Source: Mesorhizobium sp. LMG 17147 (GTDB lineage: Bacteria; Pseudomonadota; Alphaproteobacteria; Rhizobiales; Rhizobiaceae). Taken from it: a DNA stretch of 64,000 bases. A program made the position numbers and the translations under genes. Under the pieces are notes generated by a model. The model was not told the origin of the DNA and did no database searches. It saw nothing but the letters and a program-made list of their open reading frames with translations. Shown piece after piece: positions 57,719 to 64,000 of this stretch. The stretch's first letter is position 1. Every line of letters starts with the position of its first letter. The stretch is taken from the NCBI RefSeq assembly GCF_024297145.1, contig NZ_JANCTC010000002.1, positions 541,001-605,000 of the forward strand. The letters run 5' to 3'.

Positions 57719-59164
57719 CTATCGAACGAGGATGTTGCGGAATTGCCACGGGTCTTTGGTGTCGAGGTCCTCGGGAAACAGACCAGGCCGATTGTCGAGC
57801 GGTGTCCAGTCCGTATAATAGCTCCTGACCGGCCCCAGATAGGGGTTCTGCACGTCGAGGCAGCGCTTGTAATCCATCTCGTCGGCTTCGACGATGCCGG
57901 CCTCCGGATTTTCCAGCGCCCAGACCATGCCCGCCAGCACCGCCGACGTGACCTGCATGCCGGTGGCGTTCTGATAGGGCGCCAGCTTGCGCGCCTCGGC
58001 TAGCGACAGCTGCGAGCCGTACCAGTAGGCGTTCTTGGCGTGGCCGTAGAGCAGCACGCCGAGTTCGTCGATGCCATCGGCCAATTCGTTTTCGTCGAGT
58101 ACGTGATGCACGGGCTGAGCCTTGCCGGCGGCACCGAACATCTCGTGCAGCGACAGAACGGCGTCGTTGCAGGGATGATAGGCGTAATGGCAGGTCGGCC
58201 GGTACTGCACCTTGCCCTTCTTGCCATGCAAGGTGAAGAAATCGGCAATCGAAATCGCCTCATTATGTGTCACCAGGAAGCCGTATTGCGGACCGGCCGT
58301 CGGGCACCATGTGCGCACGCGCGTGTTGGCGCCGGGCTGCTCCAGAAAGATAGCGGCCTTCGAGCCGTTCTTGTGCTTTTTGGCGTTCTTCGGCATCCAC
58401 GCCTCGTGCGTGCCCCAACCGAGCTCGGCCGGCTGCAGGCCTTCCGAAATGAAGCCTTCGACCGACCAGGTGTTCCAGAACACGTTCATCGGCTTGGGCT
58501 TCTTGGTGCGCTGGGTGTCGCGCTCGGCGATATGGATGCCCTTGACGCCGGCCCTCTTCATCAGCTTGGCCCAGCCTTCGCGATCGTGCTGCGCGGGTTC
58601 CGCGAAGTCGAGGCCAAGATCTGTGGCGAGGTTGACCAGTGCCTGCTTGACGAACCACGAGACCATGCCGGGATTGGCGCCGCAGCATGAGATCGCCGTG
58701 GTCCCGCCCGGGTTCTTCGCGATTTCAGTACGCACCGTTTCGCGCAGCGCATAATTGGTGCGTGAGGCGTTGTCGGCCTTTTCGTCGAAATAAAAGCCGA
58801 GCCAGGGCTCGACCACCGTGTCGATATAGAGGACGCCAAGCTTGCGGCAGAGCTTCATCAACTCGAGCGAGGAAGTGTCGACCGACAGGTTGACACAGAA
58901 GCCCTGGCCGCCGCCATTGGTCAAAAGCGGCGTCAGCAGCTTCTTGTAGTTCTTCTTGGTCACTGCATCCTGCATGAAAGTGATGCCGCGCTCGTCGAGC
59001 AATTTGCGGTCGGCGTCGCGCGGGTCGATGACGGTCATGCGCGACTTGTCGAATTTGAAATGGCGCTCGATCAGCGGCAGCGTTCCCCGTCCGATCGAGC
59101 CGAAGCCGATCATCACGACAGGGCCGGTGATCTCACCGTAAACGGGCCAGTTTTCATTCGCCAT
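57719..59164 (-). CDS. hss: Homospermidine synthase
   Basis: A 481-residue enzyme with an N-terminal Rossmann fold (MIGFGSIGRGTLPLIERHF near residues 18-36), VVEPWLGFYFD, CCGANPGMVSWFV near residue 160 and NVFWNTWSVEGF. The length and blocks match bacterial Hss of the saccharopine-dehydrogenase superfamily. It makes sym-homospermidine from two putrescines, with NAD+ as a catalytic cofactor. Homospermidine is a major polyamine in rhizobia. The gene is single, with its own promoter region between 59165 and 59286. Confidence 0.93.
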   Translation of the reverse strand: MANENWPVYGEITGPVVMIGFGSIGRGTLPLIERHFKFDKSRMTVIDPRDADRKLLDERGITFMQDAVTKKNYKKLLTPLLTNGGGQGFCVNLSVDTSSLELMKLCRKLGVLYIDTVVEPWLGFYFDEKADNASRTNYALRETVRTEIAKNPGGTTAISCCGANPGMVSWFVKQALVNLATDLGLDFAEPAQHDREGWAKLMKRAGVKGIHIAERDTQRTKKPKPMNVFWNTWSVEGFISEGLQPAELGWGTHEAWMPKNAKKHKNGSKAAIFLEQPGANTRVRTWCPTAGPQYGFLVTHNEAISIADFFTLHGKKGKVQYRPTCHYAYHPCNDAVLSLHEMFGAAGKAQPVHHVLDENELADGIDELGVLLYGHAKNAYWYGSQLSLAEARKLAPYQNATGMQVTSAVLAGMVWALENPEAGIVEADEMDYKRCLDVQNPYLGPVRSYYTDWTPLDNRPGLFPEDLDTKDPWQFRNILVR

Positions 59165-59286
59165 TTATCGATTACTCCCTCAAAAAACGCTTCGGAACAG
59201 CGGCTTGGCCGCGGCGCGACAAACCATAGATCATTGTCACAATAAAGCGAAAAGCGGACGGCCGGCCTCACGCCGCGCCATCCCGG

Positions 59287-60525
59287 CTACGGCTCGACCA
59301 GTCTTGCGAATTCAGGCTTGAAGAGGGCATGTGCCTCGGAGACCGGCAGTTCCAGCAGATCGTCGGCGCAGGCCTGGATGGCATGCGGCAGGGTCTGGAG
59401 CCCGAACACTAGAACCTGCTTGTCGCCCTCACGCCAGAGGCTGACCGTCAAATATTCGCCGATGAGATCGTCCATACCGCATTCGGCTTCGTGATCAATA
59501 TCGGTCTGGTCGGTCGGTTTCTTGCGCCGCTGCTTGACCAAGGAGACGAGGGAAGGACCGGGCTTGCCATCCACCGTATCCGAGAAAATGTCCTGAAGGC
59601 CAAGCAGGACGCCGCGCCGCACATCCATGATGTAGGCGTCCGAATAGTTGGTCGGATGCGCTCCGCCGCAGAAGATGCTGCCGGACTCCCGCCAGCTCAT
59701 CAGCAGCGGCGTCAGCGAGCTCACTTCGAATGTGCTGTCCGCATAGCCTCCGAGCGTGCCGTCGTTCACGCCGTCAATCGGCCCGCCTTCGTTGAAACCG
59801 GCATATTGCGCCGCCACGCAGCCCAGTGCGCCGATGTTTGCGCGCCAGTGCCTGTCTTGCAGCAGAGCATTCGCGGCCTCGATCGGAACGTTGCCGGACA
59901 GTTCGACAATGCGCGGCGTGGCGAATTTGGTGGGGGGGTCGACGACATAACGGTAGGTGGCGTCCGGCCAGCCAGTCGTCTTGCCGTTATCAAGCTGAGT
60001 GTTCAGCCGCAGATAGTCATACGGGGACGTCTCCATGGTGATCGGCGTGTCATTGGCGAAGAACTTCATGAAGCTGAAATCGTAGAGATCGAGCGGGCTG
60101 CCGGGCTCGTTCCCGGTCACCTGCCGACTTGCGACCCGCTCCAATCTGAGCGGCAGCGCCCTCTTTCCGTTCCAGCTGCCTTCAAGTGTCTTGCCGTTAC
60201 TGGATGAGGCCAGGCGCCACACGGCGGCGATCGGCGCGGCCTTTCCGCCATTGCAATTATCGGCGCCGCATGCCTCCTCCTCGGCCAGTTCGAACCTGCT
60301 GCCCTTTTGGGACCGGGCCTGCAGCGGGATGTCGACGCCCTTCGAGCGGTAGAAATAGCGGCCGGCCAGCGGGCTGCCGGGCGCCGCGGGGTCGTCGGTG
60401 AATTCGACGACGATATCGCTCTTTCCAAGCTTGCCGGCATAAGTCACCGGCTCTGCCTCGGCTGCTGTCGACAGTACCAGGATCGCGGCCATGAACGTGA
60501 CCGGCCTGCTAAGATGCTGGATCAT
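59287..60525 (-). CDS. Secreted protein of unknown function (DUF3298/RsiV-like C-terminus)
   Basis: The start is at MIQHLSRPVTFMAAI, with a GGGGAG Shine-Dalgarno; 412 residues. A signal peptide (ILVLSTAAEA) precedes a mostly beta-strand protein. Residues 180-400 contain FCGGAHPTNYSDAYIMDV, which resembles the G-G-A-H-P-N motif of DUF3298 in RsiV-like proteins; those can bind lysozyme. The N-terminal 150 residues have four cysteines in CGADNCNGG and elsewhere that may form disulphides. There is no clear operon partner. Function is unknown, and the domain call is only by motif. Confidence 0.6.
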   Translation of the reverse strand: MIQHLSRPVTFMAAILVLSTAAEAEPVTYAGKLGKSDIVVEFTDDPAAPGSPLAGRYFYRSKGVDIPLQARSQKGSRFELAEEEACGADNCNGGKAAPIAAVWRLASSSNGKTLEGSWNGKRALPLRLERVASRQVTGNEPGSPLDLYDFSFMKFFANDTPITMETSPYDYLRLNTQLDNGKTTGWPDATYRYVVDPPTKFATPRIVELSGNVPIEAANALLQDRHWRANIGALGCVAAQYAGFNEGGPIDGVNDGTLGGYADSTFEVSSLTPLLMSWRESGSIFCGGAHPTNYSDAYIMDVRRGVLLGLQDIFSDTVDGKPGPSLVSLVKQRRKKPTDQTDIDHEAECGMDDLIGEYLTVSLWREGDKQVLVFGLQTLPHAIQACADDLLELPVSEAHALFKPEFARLVEP

Positions 60526-60681
60526 TGCTCCCCAAGCCACAAGTTAGAGTTGTCGTCCGCCAGCAGTCACGGTCGGCTGTCAGGCCCTTTTAGTCAAGTT
60601 GTGCCTCGTCCAGCACCAGACGCTGCTCAGCGAAAAAAAGCTGCGACGCCGCCCCTGGTGCGGATGCCGCATCCGCCCGTT

Positions 60682-61731
60682 TCAGCGGATTTTTGTCCTC
60701 GGCGCGGCTGTGGAGGCTCGAACCACCAGTTCTACCGGCAGAACGACCTGGCGGGGGGCTTCATTGTCAAGAACCATTCGGGCGGCAAGCCTGCCTTTTC
60801 CGATCACGTCTTGCGCGACAGTAGTCATCGGAGGCGTGGTGCGTGCGGATTCAGCGGTGCCGTCAAAGCCGACGACCGATACGTGGCCCGGCACGTCTAT
60901 GCCGCGGCGAACCGCCTCGTCCAATATCGTGATCGCCTGCCAATCCGACATGGTCAGGATCGCGGTTGCTTCAGGCACCCTGTCGAACACCACTGCTCCG
61001 GCAGATGGCTCGCCTGGGATCGTCTCGATGATCGGGACATTATCGATTGACAAATTCGCCTCCGCCAAACCCTGTTTGAAACCGTCGAGCCTTTCATCGT
61101 CGAGCGGGAAGCCGGCCAGAAGCCGGCGCGTTGCCTGGCCTGGCATGTGGACAATCGGGGGGCCGGGAGTCCGGCGCACCGAAAGGATGGCAAAATGCCG
61201 GTGCCCCAGCCCGGTCAAATGCCGGACTGCAGCAACCGCGCCGCTCCGGCCGTCGATCTTTATCGAGTTGATATCGGGACCTGCGTCGCTTTCGAGAATG
61301 ACGAAGGGCAGACGGCGTCTCTGGACCGAAACTATGAGACCAATGTCGGCGCTGTGACCAAGGATAAAGCCGTCAACCAGGGCATCGCGGATGCTGGCGA
61401 AGCGCGTGTTGTCGGTGCCGTTTACAAGGCTGAGCGTCGTTCCAGCCTCGTCGCAGGCGAGCGAAACGCCGAGCACCAGCTCGCGGCCGTATGGACTTCT
61501 CATCACTTCGGAGATGGCATAGGCGCCAGGCGGCATGAACCCGATGGCATTGAACTTGCCGTCCCGCAGCAATCGTCCTTTCGGATCGGGGCCGCCAAAC
61601 CCGAGCGCTCGCGCGGCCGCTTCGACGCGCTCGCGCAATTCAGGCCTGACCAGCTCCGGCCGGTTGAAGACGTTGGAGACAGTCCCCCGGGAAACTCCGG
61701 CAGCCTTGCCGACATCGGCTAGGGTGGGCAT
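60682..61731 (-). CDS. LacI-family transcriptional regulator
   Basis: The start is at MPTLADVGKAAGVSRG, giving 349 residues. The helix-turn-helix TLADVGKAAGVSRGTVSNVF is at residues 3-22, followed by the hinge helix and a PBP1-like sensor domain (IRDALVDGFILGHSADIG near 130). It diverges from the MoaF-like gene, and the 193-base gap between their starts has two perfect palindromes, so it most likely represses both itself and that small operon. The ligand is not known. Confidence 0.92.
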   Translation of the reverse strand: MPTLADVGKAAGVSRGTVSNVFNRPELVRPELRERVEAAARALGFGGPDPKGRLLRDGKFNAIGFMPPGAYAISEVMRSPYGRELVLGVSLACDEAGTTLSLVNGTDNTRFASIRDALVDGFILGHSADIGLIVSVQRRRLPFVILESDAGPDINSIKIDGRSGAVAAVRHLTGLGHRHFAILSVRRTPGPPIVHMPGQATRRLLAGFPLDDERLDGFKQGLAEANLSIDNVPIIETIPGEPSAGAVVFDRVPEATAILTMSDWQAITILDEAVRRGIDVPGHVSVVGFDGTAESARTTPPMTTVAQDVIGKGRLAARMVLDNEAPRQVVLPVELVVRASTAAPRTKIR

Positions 61732-61768
61732 TGGCGATTCACTCGTTTTCCCTGAGGTAGACCATTTT

Positions 61769-61782
61769 TTGGAGCGCTCCAA
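61769..61782. promoter_or_regulatory. LacI operator (TTGGAGCGCTCCAA), repressor-proximal
   Basis: A perfect 14-bp palindrome with central CG, 38 bases upstream of the repressor start codon. Its core is identical to the second site, 56 bases away centre to centre. Confidence 0.8.
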
Positions 61783-61822
61783 GAATTTTATTGACTCAAA
61801 ATCGGAATTGGCGGATCGTGTC

Positions 61823-61840
61823 TCTTGGAGCGCTCCAAGA
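61823..61840. promoter_or_regulatory. LacI operator (TCTTGGAGCGCTCCAAGA), operon-proximal
   Basis: A perfect 18-bp palindrome in the promoter region of the MoaF-like gene. Two identical cores in one intergenic gap are strong evidence for repression by the adjacent LacI protein, possibly with looping. Confidence 0.85.
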
Positions 61841-61924
61841 ACATTTATTCTGAGGATTTTTGCGACTAGACATTGAAGATCGTCAAATGGCGTGGCCGCA
61901 GCGGCCATGCCCAAGGAGAGGATG

Positions 61925-62251
61925 ATGGCAGAAACGGATGGTTTTCCAGCCTCGCTCGTCGGCAAGACTTTCGACTGCGTTTTCGGCCCCTTCGTACCGC
62001 GGTTGACGTTTCTCTCGCCTCAGGAATTGCATATCCAGGCGTCGATCGGGACCACCGAAATCGATGAGGTGGTCAACGTCGGCCTGATCAGCGTGCGCCC
62101 GAATCTCGTGCTCGCGAGCTGGACGGAGCAGAGCGGCAACTTCATTGTGCAGTTGCAGGACCACGAGGAGGGGATCGTTCATAATTATGCGCGGCTGGCC
62201 GATGGGCAGCTCTTCTGTGCCCAGGGCGCCATTCAAGTCGTTCCTGCATAA
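61925..62251 (+). CDS. MoaF-like beta-barrel domain protein
   Basis: The start is at MAETDGFPASLVGKTFD behind an AAGGAGAGG Shine-Dalgarno (an ATG three bases earlier is possible); 108 residues. The pattern GKTFDCVFGP, LTFLSPQELHIQ, ISVRPNLVLASWTEQSG and DHEEGIVHNYARLADG looks like the MoaF family, a lipocalin-like beta-barrel named from a monoamine-regulated gene. The function is unknown; small-ligand binding is plausible. It is the first gene of the LacI-controlled pair and lies 14 bases before the membrane protein gene. Confidence 0.65.
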   Translation: MAETDGFPASLVGKTFDCVFGPFVPRLTFLSPQELHIQASIGTTEIDEVVNVGLISVRPNLVLASWTEQSGNFIVQLQDHEEGIVHNYARLADGQLFCAQGAIQVVPA

Positions 62252-62265
62252 GGGAGGAAAATGCG

Positions 62266-62709
62266 ATGGAACTCGCTTACGACAGTCATTTGCTTGCTCG
62301 AATTCTGCTGAGCGTCGCGACCGTGGGCTACGGTGTGGTGACGATCAAAGCCGACTTGAACGCCACCCACGCCACCAATCCGCTCTGGACTCCCCACGCC
62401 CGGTTTCACGTCGTCTGGCAGGTGTTGAGCTATACCGGAGTGGCGCTGATTGCGCTCGGACTTATCTGGATCAAGGGGCAACTCGAAGCCGAGCGGCTCT
62501 ATCTCGCGGGCGGATTGGCCGCGGCCATGTATGGAGCATTCTTCGCGGCCATGCTCTCGCGGCCGATGTATGGCGGCGTGCTGTATGATGAGAACGGCTA
62601 TCTGCCGTTCCGGCCGCCGTTTGGACCGGCGGGCTGGCGGTGGGATGTCAACGTCACCGTCTTTACCGCGATGTCCGCGATCCTGCTGCTGGGCGTGGCT
62701 GCGATTTAG
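62266..62709 (+). CDS. Four-helix membrane protein of unknown function (DUF6640-like)
   Basis: A 147-residue protein with about four transmembrane helices (residues 10-28, 50-70, 78-98, 128-147). The conserved-looking block DLNATHATNPLWTPHARFHV near residues 30-49 is rich in His, Asn and Thr and probably faces the periplasm; the 98-121 loop has PMYGGVLYDENGYLPF. I recall similar small proteins as DUF6640 but am not certain. It is co-transcribed with the MoaF-like gene under the LacI operators. Function is unknown. Confidence 0.55.
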   Translation: MELAYDSHLLARILLSVATVGYGVVTIKADLNATHATNPLWTPHARFHVVWQVLSYTGVALIALGLIWIKGQLEAERLYLAGGLAAAMYGAFFAAMLSRPMYGGVLYDENGYLPFRPPFGPAGWRWDVNVTVFTAMSAILLLGVAAI

Positions 62710-62729
62710 GGAATCCCAGGAAAAGTGTG

Positions 62730-62818
62730 AAACGGTTTTCCGTCCGGAATTGCGCAAGAACAAGCAAGGACAAAGAGATAGAGCGGTTCGGCGCTTCCGT
62801 GAAACGACGAACTGCTCT
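62730..62818. repeat. Palindromic intergenic element with AGAGCGGTTCG arms
   Basis: GTGAAACGGTTTTCCG leads into AGAGCGGTTCG (62780-62790), whose partner CGAACTGCTCT (62808-62818) pairs with one mismatch. The sequence type is common between rhizobial genes. It lies between the convergent membrane-protein and DUF3445 genes and may end both transcripts. Confidence 0.6.
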
Positions 62819-62831
62819 AGCAACTGTAGTA

Positions 62832-63770
62832 CTAGGACAGCGCCAGCGCCCCGAGCCGCTCGACCAACCTGTCACGGTCGGTGGTCATCCCCTTGTAGTC
62901 GAGCTGTGCCTCGTCCAGCGCCAGAAGTTGTTCGGCAAAGGACGCTGCGAGCGCCACGCGGTCGCGGTGGCGCTCCAGCACGGCGAACGGGTCGAGATGA
63001 ATGCGGATGGTGAAGAGTATGTCGCCCGAGACCGGGAGCTTTCTCAGCGTCTGACGCTCGACGCGGATGAAAGCATGAGCGTCGATGTCGCCGTCCGGGA
63101 ATCTCGACGGGCGATTGCTGGCGCGGTCGATGCGTTCGATGTTGGAGAGCGGATGGTAGAGTGCGTCGCCCGCCTGGATCGACCAGTTGTAGCGCTCGAC
63201 GGCTTGGCCCTGGAGGCCATCGAACATGCGGTTGATGAGATCGGCCGGGCGTGTGCCTGGACCGAAACCCGGTACCGGCGCGTGGATCTGCTGCAGCGGC
63301 TTGCCGAATTTTTCGATCAGCGACCATGACGACGGGAAGCAGAGCGAGCCGGCCGCCAGACGCCAGCCGCTCTCGTCGCGGCGCATCAGGATCAAATCCT
63401 CCTGGACGAGCAACGAGGCCGCGACAAGCGGCGCATCGCTGCAAGAAGCTGCGGCGCCCGAGCCTTCGAGATTGTCGGTGCTGCCGATCACCTCGATCGC
63501 ATTGTCGGCACGCCTGTGGGTCTCAGGAAAGTTCGCCGCCAGATGCACACCGAGCAGATCGAGCACTTCGCGCTGGGCGTCGCGCGTTGCTTGCTCCTCG
63601 ACAAAAACCTTGTCTGGAATTTCCGTGTAAAGCCGGCGTTTCTCGGCAAGATAGGGCAGCAGATATTCGTCGACCTCGATCCATCTATCGAGACTGAGCG
63701 GCTTCAACCCGATGGTGAACAATTTCGAGGAGCCGTCATAGGGTGTGTGAGTCGGTGGGCGGAAACTCAT
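62832..63770 (-). CDS. DUF3445-family (haem-dependent oxidative N-demethylase-like) protein
   Basis: A 312-residue protein that fits DUF3445: an N-terminal PYDGSSKLFTIGLKPL, WIEVDEYLLPYL, YTEIPDKVFV, the central LCFPSSWSLIEKFGKPL near residues 161-177, and a C-terminal LRKLPVSGDILFTIRIHLDP. Characterised relatives are haem-dependent oxidative N-demethylases with an unusual Per-Arnt-Sim-like fold that release formaldehyde from methylamines. Substrate is not evident here. Its ATG overlaps the stop codon of the YciI gene (ATGA), so the two are probably translated together. Confidence 0.78.
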   Translation of the reverse strand: MSFRPPTHTPYDGSSKLFTIGLKPLSLDRWIEVDEYLLPYLAEKRRLYTEIPDKVFVEEQATRDAQREVLDLLGVHLAANFPETHRRADNAIEVIGSTDNLEGSGAAASCSDAPLVAASLLVQEDLILMRRDESGWRLAAGSLCFPSSWSLIEKFGKPLQQIHAPVPGFGPGTRPADLINRMFDGLQGQAVERYNWSIQAGDALYHPLSNIERIDRASNRPSRFPDGDIDAHAFIRVERQTLRKLPVSGDILFTIRIHLDPFAVLERHRDRVALAASFAEQLLALDEAQLDYKGMTTDRDRLVERLGALALS

Positions 63771-64000
63771 GCTTCTTTGTAGGCTTCCAGTGCGGCAGCG
63801 GCCATTCTCGCCGTGAATTCGGTGATTTCATAATCGGCGGCACCTGCCTTGGCGAAGGGATCGTCCGCCAGTCTGGCATCGAGCACTTCGCGTGAACCGC
63901 GCGCAATGATGATGCCGCCGGTCCTTGGCCGCTTTGGCCCGGAGGCGAGAAAGATACCTTGCGTATAGCAGGCCTTCAGCCACTCGACATGCGCTTGCTG
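63767..64000 (-). CDS. YciI-family protein (C-terminal fragment)
   Basis: The gene runs off the right edge; its last 77 residues are visible. They contain VEWLKACYTQGIFLASGP, the tri-isoleucine strand TGGIIIARG, and DDPFAKAGAADYEITEF, matching the C-terminal part of YciI proteins, small ferredoxin-like enzymes or stress proteins of about 100 residues. The catalytic Asp-His pair of the family would lie off the window. The stop overlaps the DUF3445 start in an ATGA arrangement. The role is unknown. Confidence 0.75.
   Translation of the reverse strand, partial: QQAHVEWLKACYTQGIFLASGPKRPRTGGIIIARGSREVLDARLADDPFAKAGAADYEITEFTARMAAAALEAYKEA

Overview
The window is about 64 kb of GC-rich, gene-dense chromosome from an alphaproteobacterium of the Rhizobiales, most like Mesorhizobium. 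The basis is the combination of CpdR, homospermidine synthase, an Omp10-type lipoprotein, a suhB/alpha-r14-like small RNA beside an inositol-monophosphatase-family gene, many ABC uptake systems, and intergenic palindromes of the kind common in rhizobia. There is no rRNA, CRISPR array, insertion sequence, integrase or phage module, and no obvious compositional island. The species call is inference.

Region 1 (1-6871): the start of an RpiR-type regulator diverges from an N-formylglutamate-amidohydrolase-like enzyme, an APC permease, a glutamine-synthetase-like ligase, an aldehyde dehydrogenase and an iron-type alcohol dehydrogenase. The enzyme set fits gamma-glutamylation of an amino alcohol, stepwise oxidation, then release of glutamate. 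Region 2 (7114-14631): a four-gene ABC importer, then a CPA1 antiporter, an endonuclease/exonuclease/phosphatase-family protein and an EamA exporter.

Region 3 (14632-30707) is the most interesting part. A LacI repressor heads a run of 13 tightly packed minus-strand genes: LacI, Gfo/Idh/MocA dehydrogenase, CoA-transferase, enoyl-CoA hydratase, aldehyde dehydrogenase, a CUT1-type sugar ABC importer, two GMC oxidoreductases around an SDR, and a Dabb protein. A DUF993 protein is divergent. Both divergent promoters carry related operator palindromes. This looks like one regulon for importing a sugar- or polyol-like compound and breaking it down by oxidation and CoA chemistry; I cannot name the substrate or assemble a described route.

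Region 4 (30870-38461): GDP-fucose synthase, tRNA-Val(GAC), cpdR, a second N-formylglutamate-amidohydrolase paralogue, a suhB-like sRNA, hisN, a small membrane protein, an alpha/beta hydrolase, a possible second sRNA, an hsp20 gene with a heat-shock promoter and possible RNA thermometer, and threonine aldolase.

Region 5 (38939-60525) is mostly core metabolism and envelope: gltB-gltD, a DUF459 protein, a lytic transglycosylase, galU, an outer-membrane barrel, kdsD, an NfeD/paraslipin pair, hemH, a LysM-bearing 5'-nucleotidase, an Omp10-like lipoprotein, homospermidine synthase and a secreted protein of unknown role. Region 6 (60682-64000): a second LacI repressor with twin perfect operators facing a MoaF-like protein and a small membrane protein, then a DUF3445 protein overlapping a truncated YciI gene.

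Starts were chosen by family alignment from memory and by visible Shine-Dalgarno sequences. No database search was run.
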